In this document: positions 1 to 6,112 of the stretch, one piece after another
Layout: every line of letters starts with the position of its first letter
Numbering within the stretch: position 1 is the stretch's first letter
Assembly: GCA_036386455.1 (NCBI GenBank)
Contig: DASVVS010000086.1
Coordinates: 1 to 9,301 of the forward strand
Direction: 5' to 3'
DNA from: AC-37 sp036386455
Lineage (GTDB): Bacteria; Actinomycetota; Thermoleophilia; Solirubrobacterales; Thermoleophilaceae
Length of the DNA stretch: 9,301 nt
Notes under the pieces: generated by a model
Told to the model about the DNA's origin: nothing
What the model saw: the letters and a program-made list of their open reading frames with translations, nothing else
Databases searched by the model: none
Program-made: the position numbers and the translations under genes

Positions 1-264
1 TACGCGCGCAACTCGGACCCGCGCCGGGCAGAGATCCTGAGCCTGCTTGCGCACGAGTACTTCCGCGTGGAGCGGCTGAAGGAGGCCGGCCGCGCCGTGC
101 GCGACTGGATCCGGGCCGAGCCGGACATGCCGGCCGCCTACCGCCTGGCCGCCGCGATCTACGCGGCGATGGGCGCGCACGACCTCGAGGCCGACATGGA
201 GCGCGAGGCCCACGCGGCCGAGCGCAAGCTGCGCCGCGGGCGCTCGGAGCGGCTGGCGGCCTAG
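1..264 (+). CDS. C-terminal fragment of a TPR-like helical protein (5' end outside window)
   Basis: The frame is open from the first base to a TAG at 262-264, giving 87 residues of a protein that begins outside the window. A GTG at 67 could serve as a start, but the upstream frame reads as sensible helical protein, so this is more likely a fragment. Residues about 12-75 form amphipathic helix pairs with TPR-like spacing: small residues and aromatics at Ala17, Tyr20 and Ala29, then an IRAEPDMP turn near 37-44, then a second helix pair with Tyr47 and Tyr54. The tail (about 70-87) is rich in Arg, Lys, Glu and Ala. TPR proteins are scaffolds for protein-protein contacts; the partner and exact function cannot be told from this piece. 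It is the only plus-strand gene and converges with ligA, the two stops sharing the CTAG at 261-264. The TPR assignment rests on pattern and could instead be a generic helical repeat. Confidence 0.6.
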   Translation, partial: YARNSDPRRAEILSLLAHEYFRVERLKEAGRAVRDWIRAEPDMPAAYRLAAAIYAAMGAHDLEADMEREAHAAERKLRRGRSERLAA

Positions 265-2336
265 GCGGAGTCCGCGCCCGCTTCGGCGCCGTCCTCGGCG
301 CCGTCGAGCAGCGCGTTCAGCCGTTCCTCGTCGATCACCTCGACGCCCAGCTTCTCGGCCTTCGCGAGCTTCGAGCCGGGCTCGGCGCCGGCCACCACGA
401 AGGTCGTCTTCTTCGAGACCGAGCCGGTGACCTTGCCGCCGGCGGCCTCGATCAGCTCGGTCGCCTTCTCGCGCGAGATGTTGGGCAGCGTGCCGGTCAG
501 GACGAAGGTCTTGCCCACCAGCGGGCCCTCCGTGCCCGGGATCGGCCCCTCCTCCTCCATCTTCAGGCCGTGGTCGCGGAGCCTGCGCACCAGCTCCTGG
601 GTCCGCTCCTCGTCGAGCGTCTGCCGGATCGTGTCGGCCAGCACGTCGCCGATGCCCGGCGTCTCGACGATCTGCTCGGTCGTGGCGTCCATCAGGGCGT
701 CCATGGACCTGAACCGGCCGGCGAGGTTCCTCGCGTTCACCGAGCCGATCCCGGGGATGCCCAGCGCGAAGAGCACGCGGAAGAACGGCACCTGCTTCGA
801 CCCCTCGATCGCGTCGAGGAGGTTCTGGGCCGAGATCTCGCCGAACCCCTCCAGCTCCAGGAGCCGGTCCTTCTCGAGCTCGTAGATGTCGGCGACGTTG
901 GCGATCAGGCCGTCGGCCAGGAAGCGCTGGGCCTGCTTCTCGCCGAACCCGTCGATGTCCATCGCGCCCCGGGAGACGAAGTGCTTGATCGACTGGAAGA
1001 GCTGCCCCGGGCACGACGCCCGGTTCGGGCAGATCGTGAAGACGGCGTCCTCCGGCTTCACCGTCGGGGTCCCGCACGCGGGGCATTCGGACGGCGGCTC
1101 CGGCACCGGGCCTCGCTTCGCCTTCTGCGCCTTCGGCGTGGGCGAGACGACCTGCGGGATCACGTCGCCCGCGCGCATGACGATCACCTCGTCGCCGTCG
1201 CGCACGTCCTTGCGGCGCAGGTCCTCCTCGTTGTGGAGCGTGGCGAGCCTGACCGTCACGCCCGAGACCTGCACCGGCTCGAGGTTGGCGAACGGGACCA
1301 TGTGCCCGGTGCGCCCGACGTTCCACATGACCGCCCGCAGGGTGGTGGTGGCGGTCATCGGCGCGAACTTCCAGGCGATCGCGCCGCGTGGCTCGCGCCC
1401 CACCACGCCAAGCCGGCGCTGCAGCGCCAGCTCGTCCACCTTCACGACCACTCCGTCGATCTCGTAGTCGAGCGACTCGCGGTCGCTCTCCCAGCGCCGG
1501 CACTCGGCCACGAGCGACTCGAGGTCCTCGTGCACCTCCGTGTCGGGCGCGACCTTGAAGCCGCGGTCGCGCAGCCACTGGAGCGACTCGCTGTGGCGCT
1601 CGAACTCGATCCCCCGGGTCGCGCCGATGCCGTAGCACCACATCGACAGCGGGCGGGCGGCGGCGATCGCGGGGTCGAGCTGGCGGATCGAGCCGGCGGC
1701 CGAGTTGCGCGGGTTGGCGAAGGTGGGCTCCCCCGCCTCGGCGCGCTGCTCGTTGAGGCGCGCGAAGGCCGAGCGCGGCAGGTAGACCTCGCCGCGCACC
1801 TCCAGGAGCGGCGGCGGGTCGGCGCCGTCGGCGCCGCGATCGATCCGCAGCGGGATCTCCTTGATCGTGCGCAGGTTCTGGGTCACGTCCTCGCCTATCT
1901 CGCCGTCGCCGCGCGTGGCGCCTCGCACGAACAGGCCGTCCTCGTAGACGAGCGAGATCGCCAGGCCGTCGATCTTCGGCTCGGTGCCGTAGGTGATCTC
2001 CGGCGCGTCCTCGCCGGCGAGCTTGCGCACGCGCGCGTCCCAGGCCCGCAGCTCCTCCTCGTTGCGCGCGTTGGCGAGCGAGAGCATCGGCTGGAGGTGC
2101 GTGACCGGCTCGAACTTGTCGAGCGGCTTCGCGCCCACCCGCTGGGTCGGCGAGTCGGGCGTGCGCAGTTCCGGGTGCTCGGCCTCGATGTCGCGCAGCT
2201 CGTTGAGCAGCGCGTCGTACTCGTCGTCGCCGACCTCCGGCTCGTCGAGGACATAGTAGCGGTGGTTGTGGTGCTCGATGACGCGCCGCAGCTCGGCCGC
2301 GCGCTGCTCGGCGTCCGTGGCCGCGGCCCTACTCAA
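261..2336 (-). CDS. ligA: NAD-dependent DNA ligase LigA
   Basis: LigA seals nicks in duplex DNA using NAD+ as adenylate donor, joining Okazaki fragments and finishing repair. The protein is 691 residues, a normal family length, with all domains in order. Domain Ia is at about 10-70, with HNHRYY near 24-28 and DDEYD at 37-41. The adenylation domain has the KIDG motif with the nucleophile Lys121. An OB fold follows at about 325-405, a Cys4 zinc finger at Cys418, Cys421, Cys436 and Cys442, helix-hairpin-helix repeats at about 455-595 and a BRCT domain at about 605-680. A short acidic tail ends the protein. The start is a TTG (2334-2336), the only ATG/GTG/TTG between an in-frame TGA upstream and domain Ia. 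It overlaps the surE end by 8 nt, and AAGAGG lies directly against it, so coupling to surE translation is likely. The identity is certain; the start is less so. Confidence 0.97.
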   Translation of the reverse strand: MSRAAATDAEQRAAELRRVIEHHNHRYYVLDEPEVGDDEYDALLNELRDIEAEHPELRTPDSPTQRVGAKPLDKFEPVTHLQPMLSLANARNEEELRAWDARVRKLAGEDAPEITYGTEPKIDGLAISLVYEDGLFVRGATRGDGEIGEDVTQNLRTIKEIPLRIDRGADGADPPPLLEVRGEVYLPRSAFARLNEQRAEAGEPTFANPRNSAAGSIRQLDPAIAAARPLSMWCYGIGATRGIEFERHSESLQWLRDRGFKVAPDTEVHEDLESLVAECRRWESDRESLDYEIDGVVVKVDELALQRRLGVVGREPRGAIAWKFAPMTATTTLRAVMWNVGRTGHMVPFANLEPVQVSGVTVRLATLHNEEDLRRKDVRDGDEVIVMRAGDVIPQVVSPTPKAQKAKRGPVPEPPSECPACGTPTVKPEDAVFTICPNRASCPGQLFQSIKHFVSRGAMDIDGFGEKQAQRFLADGLIANVADIYELEKDRLLELEGFGEISAQNLLDAIEGSKQVPFFRVLFALGIPGIGSVNARNLAGRFRSMDALMDATTEQIVETPGIGDVLADTIRQTLDEERTQELVRRLRDHGLKMEEEGPIPGTEGPLVGKTFVLTGTLPNISREKATELIEAAGGKVTGSVSKKTTFVVAGAEPGSKLAKAEKLGVEVIDEERLNALLDGAEDGAEAGADSA

Positions 2337-3141
2337 CCTCTTGGGCGGCCGGAGCGATCAGCCTGTCGAGGTCGAACCCGGACAGCGCCTCGATCCCGGA
2401 CCGGTCGGTCAGGTCGAAGTGGAGCGGGGTGACCGCGATCAGGCCCTCGGACAGCGCCGCGAAGTCCGTGCCCTCCTCCTCGTGGTGGCCGGGCCGCTCA
2501 CCGTAGATCCGGTAGCGCTTGCGCCCGTCCTCGTCCTCGTCGACCAGCTCCATCTTGTCGCGGTAGATGCGCTTGCCCAGGCGGCAGACGCGCGCGCCCT
2601 TGGCGTCGCCACCCGGCGCGTTGATGTTGAGGAGCGTGCCCTCGGGCACCGGCACGTCCTCGAGCTCCTCCACGAGCCGCGCCACGAACGCGGCGCCCTC
2701 CGAGAAGTCGAAGCGCAGGCCGGCGCGGAAGTCCATCTCGCCGCCGAGCGACTGCTGCGAGGCGGCGAGCGCGGGGATGCCCAGCACCACGCCCTCCAGC
2801 GCCGCCGCGACCGTGCCCGAGTAGGTGATGTCGTCGCCGAGGTTGGTGCCGTGGTTGATGCCGGAGACGATCAGCTCCGGCATGTCCACCAGGCCGAGCA
2901 CGGCGAAGCGCACGCAGTCCACCGGGGTGCCGTCGGTGGCGAAGCCCCTGGTGCCGTCCTCGAACTCGATCTCCTCGACCCAGAGCGGCGAGCGCGTGGT
3001 GATGCTGCGCGCCGTGGCGCTGCGGTTGGAGTTGGGCGCGATCACCGACAGCTCGATGCCGGGAATGCCGAGCAGAGCCTTCCGGAGGGCGTTGATCCCG
3101 GTGGCCTGGATGCCGTCGTCGTTGGTGAGGAGGACCTTCAT
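2329..3141 (-). CDS. surE: 5'/3'-nucleotidase SurE
   Basis: SurE is a cytoplasmic, metal-dependent phosphatase that removes phosphate from nucleoside 5'- and 3'-monophosphates and is linked to stress survival in other bacteria. The 270-residue protein opens with the family signature MKVLLTNDDG, whose Asp8 and Asp9 bind the divalent metal. Further metal and active-site residues are visible as Ser41 (in NRSATARS) and Asn96 (in SGINHGTN), followed by YSGT at 107-110. Length is typical. The ATG start overlaps the truA TGA as ATGA (3138-3141), and a GGAG at 3147-3150 gives a good ribosome binding site with 5 nt spacing. The 3' end overlaps the TTG start of ligA. Operon context gives no specific clue to substrate. 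SurE commonly neighbours pcm or rpoS in proteobacteria; here it sits between truA and ligA. Confidence 0.96.
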   Translation of the reverse strand: MKVLLTNDDGIQATGINALRKALLGIPGIELSVIAPNSNRSATARSITTRSPLWVEEIEFEDGTRGFATDGTPVDCVRFAVLGLVDMPELIVSGINHGTNLGDDITYSGTVAAALEGVVLGIPALAASQQSLGGEMDFRAGLRFDFSEGAAFVARLVEELEDVPVPEGTLLNINAPGGDAKGARVCRLGKRIYRDKMELVDEDEDGRKRYRIYGERPGHHEEEGTDFAALSEGLIAVTPLHFDLTDRSGIEALSGFDLDRLIAPAAQEVE

Positions 3142-3875
3142 GGGCGCTCCGTCCGAGGATATGCAACGGCCTCGAGGTACAGGCCGTGCGGCGGAGCGGT
3201 GTCGGTGTTCTCGCTACGCGGGCGGCCCTCCAGGAGCCCGGCGAACCAGTCGAGCTCGCGGCGCCCGCTCGCCACCGCCAGCATCGAGCCCACCATGGTG
3301 CGGACCATGTGGCGCATGAACGTGTCCGCCTCGATCCAGAAGGCGAGCACGCCGCCGGGCTCGTCCAGCCACTCCGCGCGGGCGATGGCGCGCTCGAAGC
3401 GCACGTGGTAGGTGTCGGTCGGCGTGAAGGCCGTGAAGTCGTGCGTGCCCGGCAGCAGCGCGGCGCAGCGGCCGAGCAGCTCGCGGTCGAGGGGGTGCGG
3501 CCAGTGCAGCGCGCGGCCGCGCTCGAACGGGCTCCCGAAGCGGCGCGCCTCCACGCGGTAGCGGTAGGTGCGCGAGAGGGCGTCGCGGCGGGCGTCGAAG
3601 CCGCCGGGCGCCGGCTCGCTCTCGAGAACCCGCACGTCGGGTGGCAGCACGCCGTTGATCGACCCCGCCGCGGCCGGCTCCCCGTCGTGCGAGGCCACCT
3701 GACCGCGCGCGTGCACGCCGGTGTCGGTCCGCCCGGCGACGGTCAGCCGCGTGGGCTCGCCCCGCACTCGCTCCAGGCCGTCCTCCAGCACCTCCTGCAC
3801 GGTGCGCCGTCCCGGCTGGCGGGCCCAGCCGCTGAAGCCGCCGCCGTCGTACTCGATGAGGAGCCGGGCGCTCAG
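3138..3875 (-). CDS. truA: tRNA pseudouridine synthase A (tRNA pseudouridine 38-40), probable CTG start
   Basis: TruA converts uridines 38-40 of the tRNA anticodon stem to pseudouridine. With the start proposed here the protein is 245 residues, normal for the family. The N-terminus reads ARLLIEYDGGGFSGWARQPG, the conserved opening strand. The catalytic aspartate is Asp51 in GRTDTGVHARGQV, followed by FDAR (93-96), a TYRY segment (103-106), FMRHMVRTMVG (186-196) and APPHGLYLEAV near the C-terminus. The frame stays open upstream to 4391, but that extension runs inside the methyltransferase gene and looks like out-of-frame arginine-rich translation. I see no ATG, GTG or TTG close before the conserved strand. 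The first downstream GTG (residue 26) would delete the IEYDG motif. The best start is therefore the CTG at 3873-3875, overlapping the methyltransferase TGA as CTGA, with GGAAG two bases upstream. The 3' stop overlaps surE. Confidence 0.93.
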   Translation of the reverse strand: MSARLLIEYDGGGFSGWARQPGRRTVQEVLEDGLERVRGEPTRLTVAGRTDTGVHARGQVASHDGEPAAAGSINGVLPPDVRVLESEPAPGGFDARRDALSRTYRYRVEARRFGSPFERGRALHWPHPLDRELLGRCAALLPGTHDFTAFTPTDTYHVRFERAIARAEWLDEPGGVLAFWIEADTFMRHMVRTMVGSMLAVASGRRELDWFAGLLEGRPRSENTDTAPPHGLYLEAVAYPRTERP

Positions 3876-4672
3876 CGCTTCCGCGCGACCACGACGGAGT
3901 AGGCCGCATCGATCGCGACGGCGCCGCCCTCGCCGCGATTGAACTCGTCCACCAGCGCGAGCAGGTCGGCGAGCAGGTCGCCGCGCTTCTCCTTGGGCAC
4001 GCTCGACGGCCGCGGCGAGGACTTCTGGAAGAACTCGGCCATGGCCTCGCCCGATTCGAACCGCCACGGCACGGCCGCGGGCTCGACCGCGATCTCCGCG
4101 GCGTAGGGGCCGAACCGCTCGCGCACGACCTCCTCTACGCCCCAGAGCGACGGCGACGGCACGCCCTCCGGCGCGGGTCCACGGTACCTGTCCAGGACCT
4201 CGAAGAAGCGCGCCTGGAAGCCGTCCGGACGCCAGCTGGCCATCGCGACCGTCCCGCGGGGCCGCACCACGCGGAACAGCTCGGCCGCCACGCGCTCGGG
4301 CCGCGGAGCGAACATCGCGCCGAAGACGGAGGTGACGGCATCGAACTCCGCCTCGGCGAACGGCAGGTTCTCGGCGTCGGCCTCGACCCACTCGACGCCG
4401 AGCCCCTCGGACGCCGTCCGGGCGCGCCCCTGCTCCACCTGGAGCGGAGCGAAGTCGGAGGCGACCGCCTCCGCGCCGGCCCGCACCGCCTCGACGGCGG
4501 CGTTGCCGTCGCCGGCGGCGACGTCGAGCACCCGCATGCCCGGCCCGATCCCCGCCGCCCGCACGAGCTCCACGGCCGCCGGGCGCAGGCGCTCGCTCAG
4601 CGGCGCGTAGGAGTTCTCGCCCCAGGTCGCGCGGGCGTCCGCCTTGAGCTGGTCGAGCGGGTCGGCCGTCAG
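3872..4672 (-). CDS. Class I SAM-dependent methyltransferase, substrate unknown, probable CTG start
   Basis: This is a Rossmann-fold methyltransferase of the Methyltransf_11/25 (UbiE-like) type. With the start chosen here it has 266 residues. Motif I is VLDVAAGDGN (48-57), an acidic residue after strand 2 is Asp73 (ASDFAP), and the adenine-side motif is EADAENLPF (97-105). The FDAVTSVFGAMF and RVVRPRGTVAMASW segments (110-147) complete the SAM domain. The C-terminal part holds a WGVEEVVRERFG segment (177-188). The first ordinary start, a GTG at 4573 (residue 34), would drop an N-terminal region containing ATWGENSYAPLSERLRPAA, which resembles the conserved lead-in helix of this family and has G or C at every third position. 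The CTG at 4670-4672 overlaps the rplQ TGA as CTGA and matches the compact layout. It lies between rplQ and truA, which are often adjacent. An RNA or protein target linked to translation is possible, but nothing in the sequence proves it. Confidence 0.85.
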   Translation of the reverse strand: MTADPLDQLKADARATWGENSYAPLSERLRPAAVELVRAAGIGPGMRVLDVAAGDGNAAVEAVRAGAEAVASDFAPLQVEQGRARTASEGLGVEWVEADAENLPFAEAEFDAVTSVFGAMFAPRPERVAAELFRVVRPRGTVAMASWRPDGFQARFFEVLDRYRGPAPEGVPSPSLWGVEEVVRERFGPYAAEIAVEPAAVPWRFESGEAMAEFFQKSSPRPSSVPKEKRGDLLADLLALVDEFNRGEGGAVAIDAAYSVVVARKR

Positions 4673-5022
4673 ACCAGCTCGAGGTAGACCATCTCGGTCG
4701 CGTCCGAATGGCGCGGGCCGAGCTTGAGGATGCGCGTGTAGCCGCCCTCGCGGTCGGCGTAGCGCGGCGCGATCTCCTCGAACAGCTTGTAGACGACGAA
4801 CTTGTCCTGGCCGAGCGCCGCCAGCGCCTGCCGGCGAGCGTGGAGATCGCCGCGCTTGGCGAGCGTGATCAGCTTCTCGACCTCGGGCGCGACGGCCTTG
4901 GCCTTCGCCTCGGTCGTCTTGATGCGCTCGTGGTTGAACACCTCGCGCGAGAGGTTCATGAAGAGCGCCTTGCGATGCGAGGCGCTCCTCGAGAGCTTGT
5001 TTCGTGTGCGCTGGTGGCGCAT
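4669..5022 (-). CDS. rplQ: 50S ribosomal protein L17
   Basis: L17 is a structural protein of the large ribosomal subunit near the exit tunnel. The 117-residue sequence matches the family end to end: it starts MRHQRTRNKLSRSASHRKAL, continues with the NLSREVFNHERIKTTEAKAK segment (about 23-42), and ends with YTRILKLGPRHSDATEMVYLEL, the conserved C-terminal strand. The ATG at 5020-5022 lies 24 nt after the rpoA stop, the usual rpoA-rplQ arrangement. No convincing purine-rich ribosome binding site is visible just upstream, where the sequence is rich in C and T. The TGA at 4669-4671 is overlapped by the probable CTG start of the methyltransferase. Expression is expected to follow rpoA on the same transcript. 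Confidence 0.98.
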   Translation of the reverse strand: MRHQRTRNKLSRSASHRKALFMNLSREVFNHERIKTTEAKAKAVAPEVEKLITLAKRGDLHARRQALAALGQDKFVVYKLFEEIAPRYADREGGYTRILKLGPRHSDATEMVYLELV

Positions 5023-5042
5023 GGCGAGCGACAGACTAGCCG

Positions 5043-5054
5043 CGGGCTAGCCCG
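5043..5054. repeat. 12-bp perfect palindrome across the rpoA stop codon
   Basis: The sequence CGGGCTAGCCCG is its own reverse complement and contains the rpoA TAG. A second CTAG follows at 5036-5039 in the rpoA-rplQ gap. In RNA it would allow only a 4-bp stem with a CTAG-like loop, so a terminator is unlikely. It may be chance in GC-rich DNA. Confidence 0.35.
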
Positions 5055-6048
5055 GACGGAGGTCGAGGCCCCGCGACTTCAGCGTCTCGATGACCTCCTC
5101 GATCGACTTGCGACCGAAGTTGGGGATCGCGTTCAGCTCGGACTCCGACTTCTGGAGCAGGTCGCCGACGGTCTGGATGCCGGCTCGCTTCAGGCAGTTG
5201 TACGAGCGCACGCCCAGCTCGAGCTCCTCGATCAGGATGTCGTCCATCCCGTCGGGGGAGCGACCGCCGCCGCCACCGGCGCCGGCGATTCCCACCGGGC
5301 CGCCGACGTCACCGAGGTCCGGCCCGTAGCCGTCGCCGAGACCGGCGGCCTGCAGCGCCTCGAGCCGGTCGGCGTCGGTGAAGATCGCCAGGCTCTTGAT
5401 GAGGATCTCGGCCGCCTCGCGCAGCGCCGCCTGCGGCGCCACCGAACCGTCGGTCTCGATGTCGAGCGTGAGCTTGTCGTAGTCGGTCCGCTGGCCCACG
5501 CGCGCGGCCTCCACCTGGTAGGCGACGCGCTTGACCGGCGAGAAGATCGAGTCGATCGGGATCACGCCGATCGGCTGGTCCGGGCTCTTGTTCTCCTCGG
5601 CCGGCGAGTAGCCGCGGCCGCGACCGATCGTCAGGTACATCTCGAGCTTGGTCTTCTTCTCGAGCGTGGCGATGTGGGTGTCGCCGTTCAGCAACTCGAC
5701 GCCCGAGGGCAGGTCGATGTCGCCGGCGGTCACCTCGCCCGGGCCGGTCGCGACCAGCGGGACCTCGATCTCCGAGGCCTCCGAGTGCATCCGGCAGACG
5801 ATCTCCTTGAGGTTCAGGACGATGTCGGTCACGTCCTCCTTGACGCCCGGGATCGTGGAGAACTCGTGGGCGACGCCCTCGATCCGCACGCTCGTGACGG
5901 CGGCGCCGGCGAGCGAGGAGAGCAGCACGCGACGCAGCGAGTTGCCGAACGTGTAGCCGAAGCCGCGGTCCAGCGGCTCGATGGTGAAGCTGCCGCGGTT
6001 CTCCTGGACCTTCTCCGCGGAGATCTGTGGGGTCTGGAACTCGAGCAT
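5047..6048 (-). CDS. rpoA: DNA-directed RNA polymerase subunit alpha
   Basis: RpoA dimerises to seed assembly of core RNA polymerase, and its C-terminal domain contacts promoter UP elements and activators. The 333-residue protein shows the N-terminal dimerisation domain with RGFGYTFGNSLRRVLLSSL (28-46) and the DDE-rich insertion regions typical of the family. The C-terminal domain holds LGVRSYNCLKRAGIQTVGDL (278-297), with Arg281 at the position of the E. coli DNA-contacting Arg265, then NFGRKSIEEV (310-319). Between the domains, about residues 230-268, lies a glycine-rich linker with a run of five glycines near 258-262. I chose the ATG at 6046-6048 because the protein then begins MLEFQTPQI, the common family start. 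A longer frame to 6090 adds only basic residues from the intergenic hairpin. AAGGA lies 11 nt upstream of this ATG. It is preceded by rpsD and followed by rplQ, the classical alpha operon order. Confidence 0.98.
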   Translation of the reverse strand: MLEFQTPQISAEKVQENRGSFTIEPLDRGFGYTFGNSLRRVLLSSLAGAAVTSVRIEGVAHEFSTIPGVKEDVTDIVLNLKEIVCRMHSEASEIEVPLVATGPGEVTAGDIDLPSGVELLNGDTHIATLEKKTKLEMYLTIGRGRGYSPAEENKSPDQPIGVIPIDSIFSPVKRVAYQVEAARVGQRTDYDKLTLDIETDGSVAPQAALREAAEILIKSLAIFTDADRLEALQAAGLGDGYGPDLGDVGGPVGIAGAGGGGGRSPDGMDDILIEELELGVRSYNCLKRAGIQTVGDLLQKSESELNAIPNFGRKSIEEVIETLKSRGLDLRPG

Positions 6049-6074
6049 CAGGGTGTGTTTCCTTCGTTTCGGGT

Positions 6075-6109
6075 CCGGCGGCCGGCGCACGACGCGGCGC
6101 CGCCGCTGG
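6075..6109 (-). other. GC-rich intergenic hairpin between rpsD and rpoA
   Basis: In the 64-nt gap, CGGCGC at 6083-6088 pairs with GCGCCG at 6097-6102 around an 8-nt loop. After a one-base bulge at 6082 the stem continues with 6078-6081 and 6103-6106. That makes at least ten G-C pairs. It begins a few bases after the rpsD stop and ends about 26 nt before the rpoA ATG. No U-run follows, so it is not a standard intrinsic terminator. An alternative fold pairs CGGCGGC (6076-6082) with GCCGCCG (6099-6105). It could tune transcript stability or rpoA translation, but this is inference. Confidence 0.5.
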
Positions 6110-6112
6110 GGG

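Noticed and set aside
570..2432. 620-residue open frame on the plus strand, antisense to ligA
   Set aside because: Its translation is a low-complexity mix of Arg, Asp, Leu, Val and Ala typical of the antisense frame of a GC-rich gene, and ligA on the other strand is complete and unmistakable.
2266..3411. 381-residue open frame on the plus strand, antisense to surE and truA
   Set aside because: No recognisable motif; it spans parts of three well-supported minus-strand genes and has antisense-type composition.
3876..4391. N-terminal extension of truA by more than 170 residues
   Set aside because: It lies wholly inside the methyltransferase gene in another frame, is arginine- and glycine-rich, and no TruA has such a domain.
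6049..6090. 14-residue N-terminal extension of rpoA
   Set aside because: It would run into the intergenic hairpin and encode only basic residues; the family starts at MLEF and AAGGA precedes that ATG.
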